DNA of 64,000 bases from Gymnopus androsaceus JB14 (lineage: Eukaryota > Basidiomycota > Agaricomycetes > Agaricales > Omphalotaceae), in NCBI GenBank assembly GCA_009733575.1, contig ML769504.1:13687-77686 (forward strand). The letters are read 5' to 3'. Below the pieces are notes generated by a model. That model did no database searches. It saw only the letters and a program-made list of their open reading frames with translations, and was not told the DNA's origin. Each line of letters opens with the position of its first letter. Within the stretch, counting starts at the first letter, position 1. This document shows positions 46,401 through 56,460 of the stretch, piece by piece. The position numbers were made by a program, and so were the translations under genes.

Positions 46401-46508
46401 TCCATGGGAACATCAGCAGGCAGGTTGTGCACTCAACGTCAACAATCATGCAGAGACTGCTCCATTCGGATAACAGTTCCACCACTCACTAGATGCTGCT
46501 AGTCTTCA

Positions 46509-47123
46509 GCAAAATATCCTGACAAGTGTCAGGGAATGTTTTGCAATTTGACCAGATAAAATTAAAGAAACAAAAAATTGCCCTAGAAGACTATTTGCCA
46601 AATATTCTGATAGGGAGCAGAACTTCGGATGCTTTGCAAAATATTTGTCAAAAACAGGGAAAATATCACAAAATATTTGGCAAATATCAGAATTAGGGTT
46701 AATTAGGGTTACCTGAAAAAACATTGCCAAACCTTTGGTTCACATAGGTTAGGGGCTAGGGGTTAAGGATAAAAATGGGGGTAGGGGCTTGCCCCTGCTA
46801 TTACTAGGTTAGGAGTGGGATTAGGGTTAGGGTTAGGGTTAGGTTTTGATAGGGGATGGTCTGACAAATCCAAGGGGGGATGTCAGTTTTTTCCCACACT
46901 ACCTTGTTCTTGAGATATAAAATTGCCAAATTTGGCAGGGCCACAGCGGCTGTAAAAATTGATCGGACCTTACATAAAGCATCAGAAAGGCTAAAGAATG
47001 GCTTACCTAATAAGATCAGCATCATAACTTCACACAGCCACCACTCAATGGCCAGAAAACACTGATTTATTTTTATTGGGTCATTTTGCAAAACGTTCCC
47101 CGACATTTATCGGGATATTTGGC
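46509..47123. mobile_element. TIR element carrying TTAGGG repeats (copy B), nested in Plavaka
   Basis: Imperfect inverted repeats of about 45 bp: the left has AAATATCCTGACAAGTGTC then GGGAATGTTTTGCAA; the right is the complement with about 15 percent mismatch. Each arm carries its own short palindrome around TGACAAGTGTCA. The interior has TTAGGG repeats, a GGGGCTTGCCCC palindrome and a TTTTTTCCCACA...GAGATATA block, all shared with the element at 2504-3056. Coding traces of the transposase lie on both sides, so the insertion is nested. The exact target duplication is unclear. Confidence 0.75.
46820..46845. repeat. TTAGGG tract
   Basis: Three and a half TTAGGG units in perfect register, with further single units at about 46694 and 46705. 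They are inside the TIR element, not at a chromosome end. Confidence 0.9.
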
Positions 47124-47839
47124 AAAGGCTTAGCGGAATCAGCTGCACCACTAGCATGTTCAACATCTACCAGAGAGGGAGAGTCTTCACCATCCAATGA
47201 CCTCACTTTAACCCTGAGCTGTCACTCCAGAAGTGAACTTTGATAGGCTTGAGTGGAGGGCCCAGGTCCTTCTTGACCAAATTTGGGCTCAAATTCCAAG
47301 CGAACAAAATGACAAACATTGTTCTCCTCTTCAAGTTCCTGGAGCATCTCGCCTGCCACCTCAGCTGTGAGGTCTACCCCCCCTTCCCTGCACATGTAGT
47401 CATTGCTGAGCTCATCATGAACAATACTGCCAGCATTAAGCTCTAGAGCCTTGTCATGAGCACTGTACTTTTCAAACCCTTGATACCAGGAGCATGAGTG
47501 TGCTTGTGTGACATGGCTATTGCAAGCCTGGGGCATGTCAAATATCTTGCCACAGCCAGCGGGACACTCAAGAGATTCCATGGTATTATTGAGATTGGAA
47601 GAGGAATGAAGAGAAAAGAACGGAAAATATCAGACTAGCTGAAAAAATCACAAGGTATGATTAGTTAAACCCACATGGACCATCCATTTATAATTAATCC
47701 ATTGTACAACTTGCACATGCAAAATGCAGATAAGCAAGGGAATATAATGTTCATTTATGGTAGGCAATTCTACATGTCAACATGATTAATATCATCTCAA
47801 AATTCCAAGCATGAGGCAAGATCAAGCAAGAATGAGAGA

Positions 47840-48480
47840 AGAGCTCACTATGTAACTACAATGGAATTCTAAATGATGGTAGCGGGGACAATGCCATTGA
47901 ATGTACAGGAAGTGATGGTGGTAGCCTGCACTTTTGCCAGGAGATACAATGAGGTTGAAGTTACCAAGAAGTTTGTTGTCACGAAAGAGTTTATGTTCAC
48001 CCTGGCAGTCTAGGCAGCAGCAGTGGAGAACACCTGGGATCAAAAGCATCAGCATAGCAGTAAGGAAAGGAAGGTTGATTTCGGTCTGACTGGTAGAAGA
48101 AAGTTTGATCTTGACCTTCTCAGCAGCTTCATGAATACGCTGGATGGTCATATGGAAGCCGCTGAGCTCAACCCTGACTCCCCGAGGATATGACCAATGA
48201 GGAGAATATCAAGATAAATCAAAGGTTCCTCTTCCAAAATTGTAAATGGAAATAATGGCAGAGTCTGCTTTGCCAAGACCATAAGCCAAAGCTGTAGTTG
48301 TGGGCTTGTTGATGACTCGAAGAACATCGAGACCTGCAACCTGATCAGCTGGGGACTGTTACAGCATCATGACTGATTGAAAGGTTAGCTTGAACTTGAT
48401 GACAATGAATGTGTAATCCTCACTCGACATTTTGCTCAAGAACTGCTGGGCAGTCTTGTCAAGGATCATAAATAACCGCT
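47840..48480 (-). pseudogene. HSP70 (probably mitochondrial-type) pseudogene fragment
   Basis: The best block is at about 48345-48210: [20 protein letters not shown], then [20 protein letters not shown], a degenerate copy of the HSP70 ATPase motif and the GGGTFD phosphate loop (one Gly changed to Arg). [20 protein letters not shown] and [12 protein letters not shown] follow at about 48150-48060, and [10 protein letters not shown] at about 47970. Segments between them are deleted relative to a normal HSP70 and frames are broken. Upstream, MILDKTAQQFLSKM at about 48460 fits the preceding helix. No functional chaperone can be made. Confidence 0.85.
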
Positions 48481-48540
48481 ACTCCGCTAACTAGAATGTT
48501 ATTAAAAACTTAAAAAATGAAGAACAACTCACAAGTAATT

Positions 48541-49111
48541 AGGGTTTGGAGATACAATTCATTAAACTGCAAATAAATCATAAATTGCATTGGATTGTAC
48601 TGCAAAATGTATCACTAGAGCTTGTACTGATACACAATTTAAATCATTACAGGTTTACAATTTATTCACAGTCCAAAAATTCCTTAAACTGCTTGGAATC
48701 AGTTTAGATCAGTACATATCTACACACAGTGGAACCTGTACAAACCCTTCATTATACCTATATAAGAAGCTGACAGAGTATTTTTCTTACTTGAATCTTG
48801 ATCAAGCTGTATTTTTAATAATATGTAGGCATTATTAGTACTTCCTATAACATGATTACTGTAAGACATTACTTATCTAGCATTGAAATAGTGTATAAAT
48901 GATCAGTTCATATCAGTTTATACTGATATAAACCAATTTGAATCTAAACTGATTTAAACTTCATAAATTGTATTGTACTGCACTGGTTGTATCAGTACAA
49001 TCAGTACAGATACACAGTTTAACCAAATTTCAAGAAATCTTGTACTGGTGCCATTCATGATTTATTGCATTTGGGTCAAATAAATTGTATTGTATTGTAT
49101 CTCAAAACCCT
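48541..49111. mobile_element. 571-bp AT-rich MITE with 10-bp target duplication
   Basis: The ends are AGGGTTTGGAGATACAAT and the complement of AGGGTTTTGAGATACAAT. Internal inverted similarity continues (AATAAATCAT, GCACCAGTACAA-type words). The direct repeat ACAAGTAATT flanks it exactly at 48531-48540 and 49112-49121. A 10-bp duplication fits Mutator-like elements (9-11 bp), and a decayed MULE transposase lies elsewhere in the window, though no specific link is shown. The open frame at 48590-48838 is inside the element and is not considered a gene. Confidence 0.85.
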
Positions 49112-49121
49112 ACAAGTAATT

Positions 49122-50010
49122 GCTTTTTACCACCATTCTCAACCTCAACAGCTGGTTGTCTATCAGGTCTTACAGGAACGTTTTGTGTGCCTTACAAAGG
49201 GATTGAAATACAAGAATTTGTCGTGTCCAATTACTGGACCTGAGAGGGAATGAAATGAGCATAGAATAAGGTCTATAGGAGCAGGAACTTGCCGTTGACT
49301 TGAGATTCTATGTTTTGTGCAATTATAGACCGTGGAACATCCTGCAATGAATGAAGTTAGGATCCAGAAGAGGTACTATGTTTGCATACAACATATGGGC
49401 TTGTTCTTGATATGGCGAAACGGATGTTATGAGCAAATGTTTTGGTAAGGAAGAAATCGGGGAGAAAAAAAAGAATCAAATCTGAGGCGCTAAGACGGTT
49501 TCATCGGACCGGTGTACCTTCTTCATGTTCTACTTTTGCTCACAGCTGTAGATAAGCATGAATTCAAGCGTGAGTTGAGACTCATGTAAGTCCGAGCTTT
49601 GACATTCCCAATCCAGATTGGGTTGATTGAAGCAGTTCAATACTGCATCAGTTTAAATCCTGGTTTCTCAGCCTGAATGATGAACTGCTCCAACTTCTTC
49701 ACAAAACTCTAGCACTAGCTGATGCCAGAAATTCTGCCTTACTCAGTCCCAGTAATCTGAGGCAGGGTGCCATCGAAGTCACTAAACTACATGTAGCTTG
49801 TATCAAGTTGCTGACCGCTTCAATGTCCATGATGGATTTCTTCCATAAACACCCCCAGATGAGACACCTTTGTTATTTTCTGTGGTCTGTGGTGCACGGT
49901 CAGCATGTTTTTCAAATCTAAACTGTAGTCCTTGAAAGGCTTAGATTGATGCAACCCTTACAGGACCAAGTTGCTGGCATTGTTTATCAGCCGTTCAGAG
50001 CTTCTACCCT
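49122..50010. other. Gene-free interval before the DUF6532-like gene
   Basis: No coherent frame or repeat is recognised. The last 100 bp form the promoter of the downstream gene. Confidence 0.4.
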
Positions 50011-50014
50011 ACAG

Positions 50015-50022
50015 TATATAAG
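50015..50022 (+). promoter_or_regulatory. TATA box of the DUF6532-like gene
   Basis: TATATAAG about 90 bp before the ATG at 50109, followed by a CTTTCTTT-rich pyrimidine leader (50050-50085), which is usual around fungal transcription starts. Confidence 0.55.
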
Positions 50023-50108
50023 TGATGGAGACTCATTCATAAGTTTGCCTCTTTCTTTCTTTCTTTCTCCTTCCTTCACTCTTTTATTTTTTTTAAAAAA
50101 TTTCTACT

Positions 50109-52232
50109 ATGTCCACTTGTTCATCTAAAGCAAAGAATTTAGCACCTGCACTTTCTATGTGGTCAAAGGCTACTGCAGTCACTAGTGCAGCTACTGGTCA
50201 TGCTCATGGCACAAAGACATCGGCTCAGCCAGCTCAAGCTCATATGAGAGCTGTGCACCCACCTTCCAGCTCCCCACCTCATTCCTCGAGCCCAGTCTTT
50301 CCTCAGACCTCCGCAAAGGAGCTCCATGAAATCACACAAAAGAAAACTGAGGAACAAAAGAAGGGGAGGAATGTTGTCTTCAAGGTAACCCACTCCTTCT
50401 CTTCTTTTTTGCTTCAAGAAATGTTAACGCTGTACCTAGATATTAAGGACCATGCTCGACGTCTCAAGGAAGCTGAGCAAGATGCTTCCAATCCAGACAA
50501 CCTGTCTGGTCACAACAACACTTTGTCAGTTGAAGTTGACCAGTCAGACAATGACAACGACGAGGCATGCTACAACGCAACCTTTGGGAGTGAGTTTTTT
50601 TCTTCTTTTTTTTCACCTTTCTTTGTAATAAATATCATGTCCTCTTTAGGTCCTCACTTTGAAGACAATGTTGTTAATGAAGAGGAACAAATGTCTGTTG
50701 ATGGTGACATCAAGGATGAAGATAACATGGATGTTGATGGCCTCATGGTATGTATGATCTTTCTTTTGTTTGTTTGCATGGTGATACTTGTCTATAGGAT
50801 AGGATACGCATGGTCCTGACAATGAGGTTTGTGTTGACTTTTTTTCTGTCGCCCATAACTGACTGTTTACAAAGATTCATGTGGAGTCCTCTCCAGAGCC
50901 TGTGATGCCAACAAAAAAGTCAACCAAGCAGGCTTCCATTGAGAAGGCCCATCGCCGCATGCTACTCACTGCTATGTCACCCTCTCGTAGTCGCGCTTCC
51001 AGTCTGGCTCCTTCCTCCACAGCCACTCATTGCTACAAGATCACCCATGGCAACTTCACCCCTCGAACCTACCGTTATGATGAGGCCACCAAGAAAGGTG
51101 CTCATCATGCTACAACAACAGAGAATGCTTTCCCTGCCGACAAGCAAACATTTTTCCTTGATGTTGCTCAATGTATAGCCGCAGCTGAATCTTCTTCTGG
51201 CCCAGAATTTTCTCATGCTCTGACCCGCCTTCTTGTTAATCCTGACATGCTGAAGGATTTCACTACCTATGTAAGTCATCATACATTATATTCTTCTCAA
51301 TAACCTTATAGTTTGTGTCCTAGATAGATACAGTCATGGTGGGCTGTTCACAGCTTACACGACCTGTCCCCGTAAATAGGCCACTAGTCGGTTCAATCTG
51401 CCTGGCAGGCTTGTACCAAATGAGGTCAAGCCTGTTGTTACTTGGTTGCTTCATGACAGCCATTACAAGTATGGTGATGTTGATGCAGAGGTAAGTTTCT
51501 GTTTATGTTGATTGTTGTTATCTAATAATATTATCATTCATAGAACCGCACCTTCGATGCTGGGCAGCCCTTTGGAAGTGAAGGCCTGGCCCATATTCTG
51601 AGGCTTGAAGTTTTTGCTACCAAGGGTAATGCCAATGTAGAAGTGTTCAAGGATATTGTTGCTGCAAGACAAATCACTGGCCCAACTATTGCTCTTATGT
51701 TCACAGCGGTGTGTATATATCAATGCTGTTCAATGCCTATACTCACTCTTTCCTAGATTGAGCATGCTCTAATGCAATACTCTGAAGGAAGCTATAGATT
51801 TTCGGAGTTTTCTGATGCTGCGCGCCCTCGGTAAGCTGTGTTGCTCATCTAGAAACTAATTCTCACTTGTTCCTCAGTTACCTTTTTCATCTTAACTCTT
51901 ATGAGAAGATTGCTGCCGCTGCTCCTACATAGGCCAATCAATTTGAGACCAGTCTCTTCACATTGATACTGTATGTCTTTTTTATGATTGGTCTCTTTCA
52001 TGGTTCTAATAATTTTCTGTCACTTTTTTACAGGATGCAATCCAACAAGTCACATGTTTTGGATGTTCAGGCTGATGATATGAGCAATGTTGATTTGGCT
52101 GCTCTTGAGGCCAATGCGGTCTCCGCAAAGGCTAGGGAGGTCTCTGGTGCAGGCCATGCAACCACTGCTCCCATTGCTAGCACATCTACTGCTCCCGTTG
52201 CCAGTGCATCTACTGCTGGCTTATCCACCTAA
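50109..52232 (+). pseudogene. DUF6532-like basidiomycete protein gene with one in-frame stop
   Basis: Exons that join in frame: 50109-50589, 50650-50747, 50803-50826, 50875-51270, 51380-51490, 51544-51708, 51757-51830, 51878-51970 and 52034-52232. A small exon may also lie between 51324 and 51379. The N-terminal 250 residues are Ser/Thr/Asp-rich and probably disordered (EDNMDVDGLM). The folded C-terminal domain reads FGSEGLAHILRLEVFATKG, TGPTIALMFTAIEHALMQYS and YLFHLNSYEKI, the helix order I recall for DUF6532, a repeated basidiomycete domain of unknown function. A TAG at 51930-51932 interrupts it just after the domain (AAAAPT), yet the next exon boundary remains in phase and an Ala/Ser/Thr-rich tail continues to TAA at 52230-52232. 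CAG to TAG is the simplest explanation. A protein truncated there might still be made. Confidence 0.7.
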
Positions 52233-52940
52233 TAAATTCCATTCCTTCTCATACATTTTATCATAATTGGTTCTAGTTTTAATCACCTTATGAGGCCATT
52301 CATTTCCTTTAATGTAACTATTCGTAGGTAGCAGTAAGTAAGTAGCTAGTTATTTGCAGCAATACAGAATTATTGAACTATTATTTGTGCAATCACTATG
52401 AACCTCCAGTAGCATGAAGCTAGTATCATAACAATTTTGAGCTCTTATAGTTTGACATGAAGTTGAAATGGAATAACTTCAAGGTGATACACAGTAACTT
52501 CAGCTATTATAACAACCTCAAGCTCTTTTAGGTTGACATGAAGCTGAAGGGAAGTAACTTTGAGCTGACACAGAGTATCTTGAAGTCAACATGAAGCTGG
52601 ACCAGGCAAGTTTGCTTTACTTGTTATCTGATTAAGTCATCTTCAGGATAGCTTTGCAAACTTTGACAGTGTATGAGCTACATTGTGTCAACTTGAGGTC
52701 AACTTTAGCACCTTCTGAAGACTGCTTAGGCCAACATGACTGACTTCAGTCTAACTTGGGGCAACTTACATGAACTCAAGTCAGCCTAAAGTTAACCTGA
52801 GTAGATATTTTTTCTGGACCTTGGTCTGAGTTACCCAGGCCAAATGGTCAACTTCTTAGCATCAGGTCAACCTACAGCATATAGGGCAACCCATATCAAC
52901 CTAAGTCAGGGGGGTATTTTCCTGATGAGATCCATTGCCA
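52233..52940. other. Interval of degenerate GACATGAAGCTGAA-type words
   Basis: Words such as TTGACATGAAG and AACTTGAGGTCAAC recur at irregular spacing between 52440 and 52900, and similar CTTGAG-type words occur at 43550-43720. This looks like a decayed repeat, perhaps LTR sequence of the following copia remnant. No gene is seen. Confidence 0.35.
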
Positions 52941-52949
52941 TCACCATCA

Positions 52950-54230
52950 CCAGATCCCAGATTACTAGGTGCTTTAGTTGCAGATTCTGACCATGACAAC
53001 AATGATATGTCAAAAGCATTGAAAGCCTTTCATAAGGTTACACATTTAAAGTTGGACAGATTAAATTGGGACACATGGAAAATTTGAGTGGAATTTGCAG
53101 CCAGATCTATTGGTTACAATATATTTTTATTAACCAAAATCACAAAAGCTGACACTGCCAAAGTTCTGATATTACAACCTCTATATACAGTATTTTATCA
53201 GAATTTTGGCAGTGTGATGAAGAAAAGGTGAAGGATAATAATTTGCTGAATGCAATCATTGGGAGGTTATTAGATGGAATTTTCAAAAGGTATAAAGGTT
53301 ATAAAAACACAAAGGAGTTGTGGGCAAATCTACTTGAGGATTATGATTCTGAAAATGCTCTCATGGAATCATTTTTACAAAGGCAACTTCACACCATGCA
53401 GTACACTGACCTGGCTAAAGTTGGTATCCACCTGGACACTATGATTGGAATCCACAATGACCTCATGACTCAAGGCATCAACATCAATTTCAATATTCAT
53501 CAATACTATTATTTCCTTTATCACTGACACCTTCAAACCAACAATCAGTGCTCTAGTTGTTTTTGCTACCAAATCTGAGGAAAAGCTCAAGCCTGCTGAG
53601 ATTATTTCCACTATCCATGCAGAAGCCATGAAATATCAAAGGTGAAACAAGCAGAAGAAGGAATTGGCAAATTATCCTGGTAATAGGGGAAGAGACGGAT
53701 TCCAAGGTCATGGAAATACCTATAGGGGAAGTTCCAGGGGCAGAGGAAAAGGCAGAGGAGGGGCAATGAGTCACCAAGACTCCATTTGCTATAATTGCAG
53801 AGGCAAGAGACACTTTGGCAGTCAATGTCCATGAGACAAATGCAGCCAGGTCAACAAAGCCAAGGAGAGAAAACCTCCTAAGGAGCAGAAGAGGAAAAAG
53901 AAGTCAGATGAAAACTGGAGAGACAGGCCAAAGAACAACAAAGTGGCATCCTTGCTTATGATTGAGGAAGTACCAGAGTCATCATAGGCAGCTGTTGAAA
54001 TTCCTGATAAGCCAGTGAATCTTGTTTTTGACTTTTCCAAAATTGCTAACAAATTCAAAATAGCATCATTGAGCATTCACACAACCACTTCTCCTCAGCC
54101 TCTTACTCTCATAACTTCTTCAGAGCTCAATGACCAGTGCAATAAAGCGAAGGAAGAAGTATGCACTAATGCAGGATCAGCCCATAGCTACAGAGCAATT
54201 CTTTTTGACTCCTGATGCTCTACCCCCACT
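52950..54230 (+). pseudogene. Ty1/copia gag remnant with CCHC zinc knuckle
   Basis: Plus-strand blocks: HLKLDRLNWDTWKI (about 53050), LLNAIIGRLLDGIFKRYKGY and KELWANLLEDYDSENALM (53240-53380), TFKPTISALVV...FATKSEEKLKPAEI (about 53530) and an RG-rich stretch (GRGKGRGG). A zinc knuckle CYNCRGKRHFGSQC follows at about 53790-53831 (C-x2-C-x4-H-x4-C), then a Lys-rich region and RAILFDS at about 54200, where the protease active-site Asp would lie. The following codon is a stop and nothing further of copia pol is present. Frame breaks and stops in the first half show decay. Confidence 0.75.
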
Positions 54231-54297
54231 CTTCCACTGACAGGAATCTATGTAATCACTGCGTTTTTGGCTCTCAACAGTCTACTGTGTGTGTACC

Positions 54298-55578
54298 ATG
54301 TCTTTCTCTACCTCATATAGTCTAACGTCGAATAGTCGGAGGGGATTTACAAAGAACGTTGCAATTTGGGCCCTTTTCGTCGGCGTTGTGGTGACGGTCA
54401 TGATGACTACTGCATATTCCGCCTTGTATTTCCAGATATTCTTCGAATTTCTCCGTGTTGGTTTAGTGGAGAACACTTCGCAGCCGTTGGAGGTGCGCTT
54501 TGAACTTGCACAAGAGAGCATCGCAAACGCATCCAGTGCCCTTCAATGGTTAGGTGGTGCCGGCGGGGGATTCATTGTCAGTTTCTTCCGCTACGTAGAC
54601 TGAATGATACTAACTTTTTATACCGGTCTAGTATCTCATTGGAGACGCGGTATCAGTCTGGCGTGTATGGGCAATATGTTCTTCGTCACATAGAAAACTT
54701 GTCTTCCTCCCAATAATTCTATTCCTTGGTGGTTTAGGTTTGTTCTTGTTTTTTTCACCGTCTTCACTCTGCTTCCAACTGTTTCTTCAACAGGCACTAG
54801 TATCGGCTTCAATGTTTTGAATACGCCTCCACCTCCGTTCCTGTTCACAGGCTCCGCTATCTGGGATTTACAGCTCTTGGGTCTTATTCTCCCGTTGACC
54901 ACAAATGTCGTTGCTACAGCTCTTATTGCGTATCAAACATAGTGTGTACTATTTTTACTGCGCTCCATTATCAAGTTGCTGATGATTACCTATCTTTGAT
55001 CAGCTCGTACCGTGGTTTCATGAAAGCAAATTTTAGCCTGGGGCATTCCAAAACCGGGTCAATCTTGAGTCTGCTGACGGAATCTGGAGTCGTGTATTGC
55101 GTGATTCAGGTAAACGAATCTTCTTTTTTCTAGACCTACTTATATTTATTTACGAGTATTCTTGTCAACTTGAAGGCTATCGACGTGACCTTGATTCTCA
55201 CCGATGATGCACCTTTGTCCAGTCCACAAGACCAAGCTACACGGCTCTTCGATCAGTTCACGCTGTTCGTCTCTGTAAGTTATTCCCTACTCCATTAAAA
55301 GGCAATATCAATTGATGCATTCTTCTGAGCAGCCGATGATTCCGCTGTTCGTCATCTTAATCGTGTACAGTCAGCGTTCCATCACAGAGGCAATGCATGG
55401 TTCGACTTCTGGTGGAACAACACCGTCTGTATTTGACGCAGGCACGCATATTTCATTTGCGAATAGAGAGCGATTTGGTGGGAGCAGTGCCCATTACTCC
55501 GCCGACCTTCAGCAAAGTAATACGATCCGAATGACTCAGGGAGAAGGCCCATCGGTCGAGAAGATTCATCCGTGGTGA
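54298..55578 (+). CDS. Multi-pass membrane protein of a basidiomycete family
   Basis: Six exons join in frame: 54298-54576, 54632-54737, 54794-54941, 55004-55109, 55134-55274 and 55333-55578, giving 341 residues. Four introns are 55-62 bp; the fourth is only 24 nt (55110-55133, GT-AG). About six or seven hydrophobic segments are visible: VAIWALFVGVVVTVMM, VYLIGDAVSVWRVWAI-type, VFLPIILFLGG, LLGLILPLTTNVVATALIAY, SGVVYCVIQTYLYLF and PMIPLFVILIVYSQ, followed by a soluble tail. The GDAVSVWRVWAI motif and the short-intron layout are common in expanded mushroom families of seven-helix proteins; ligand and function are unknown. If the 24-nt intron is not removed, the frame ends at TAG 55131 and the last helices are lost. 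The start may also miss an upstream exon, as the first helix lies close to the N-terminus. A duplicated fragment is at 35560-35945. Confidence 0.7.
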
Positions 55579-55996
55579 GTTCATGGTCAAATTTCTTTAT
55601 CCTGGAGGTAATAAATTACTCTCATCTTCCATTCCAAGGATGTATAATTATGCTGGAGATCCAAGCATTTATGCTTTGGCAATGCTGCCTTCAGGGACTT
55701 GGAGAAGGTATTATATTGCCAGGTGATTTCTTGTTCAAATTCCTTCATCCTGGAGGCCATAAATAGCTCTAATTTACCATTATCAGGGTACCTAATCACA
55801 TGCAAAATCAAAGCCCTTCTGCACTGGCAATGCTGCCTTCTATGTGAATTGAACTTGGGGGAGGCATCATATTGTCACATGAGTTCATGGTCAAATTCCT
55901 TCATTCTGGAGGGTATAAATAACTCTCATTTACCATTCTCAGGGTGTATAATTATGCAGAAAATCCGAGCATCTTTGCTCTGGCAATGCTGCCTTC
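55576..55996. repeat. Tandem array, unit about 150 bp (left part)
   Basis: Units start with GTGAGTTCATGGTCAAATT or a variant at about 55576, 55723 and 55881 and contain TTCCTTCATCCTGGAGG, ATAAATAGCTCT, TTACCATT-TCAGGG and GGCAATGCTGCCTTC. The first unit begins at the stop codon of the membrane-protein gene. The gypsy element is inserted in the third unit, and the array resumes at 62593. Confidence 0.85.
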
Positions 55997-56443
55997 TGTC
56001 AGCGACTAGTTCCCCACAACACGAGGTACCAGGCGTCACGACTTTCGGACTTAGGCAAAGACAAGAACGATGAGGAAAAGAGAAGAAGATGATATTGAGA
56101 ACTAGGAGGTATTGACGAGATTGAAGCTAAGGACTATGCTACAGCTACAACTACTATATATACTAAAGTACAAACCCTAAGCCCTTATACCCTGTACCCT
56201 AACCGTGCGGTAACAATGCATGAAACAATAAAAGACAACAAGTAAACGACAATAAGTAATGATAGGTCGATTGTACAAGTATGGACATGCTAGCATGTGT
56301 TATGATCGGAAACGATCATACTCTGATCGACAGAATCTAATTAGTACAGCCGCGCGTCTAAACAAGCGCGCGTTTATGTAGATATAAAGGAAAATGATAA
56401 GGAATAATACCATGTGTTTGATAAGATAAGAATGTTTGTAACA
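55997..56443 (-). repeat. 3' LTR of the gypsy element
   Basis: 447 bp, the downstream LTR because the element is read on the minus strand. It contains a CGCGCG palindromic patch (GCCGCGCGTCTAAACAAGCG) and a TGATCGGAAACGATCA hairpin; in the other LTR that hairpin has one mismatch. Confidence 0.97.
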
Positions 56444-56460
56444 TTACCCCCTCTTTAGGA
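56444..56460 (-). other. Polypurine tract
   Basis: On the minus strand, AAAGAGGGGGTAA directly precedes the TGTTACA start of the 3' LTR. This is the expected plus-strand primer of reverse transcription and also codes the end of pol. Confidence 0.85.

Larger units (their letters stand above)
43849..47581 (-). pseudogene. Plavaka (KDZ-group-related) DNA transposase, broken and interrupted
   Basis: Minus-strand blocks follow the Plavaka transposase plan. A C2H2-like N-terminus lies at 47581-47500 (CPAGCGKIFDMPQACNSH). PFASELDWCIAEWVVKD is at about 46370, and WKVCWLRFKDRPDEEF at about 46110. Next come TNKTQLTQFSGSKQAYPVY at about 45800 and NIPRSLRRKPSQQACILLGY at about 45740. A Cys-rich segment (CLKCP) is at about 45450, then RGITAVRAILDFIYLAQYAT and KFHSLEHYVEMICFLGTTDN (45000-44790), then HIDFATKGWRASNKHNKFPQ. 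A C-terminal block with LAYVQWYTSPTL is at about 44040. There are frame breaks near 44320, 45000-45200 and 45330, and in-frame stops. A telomere-repeat TIR element (46509-47123) splits the gene between the zinc finger and the PFASELDW block. Flanking TIRs of the Plavaka element itself were not found. Confidence 0.85.

Noticed and set aside
46680..46850. Second telomere-fusion scar
   Set aside because: As for 2.7 kb, the repeats are internal to a TIR element that interrupts a transposase gene.
50385..50418. 34-nt intron in the DUF6532-like gene
   Set aside because: Borders look like GT-AG, but removal shifts the frame into a stop, while the sequence is open if retained.
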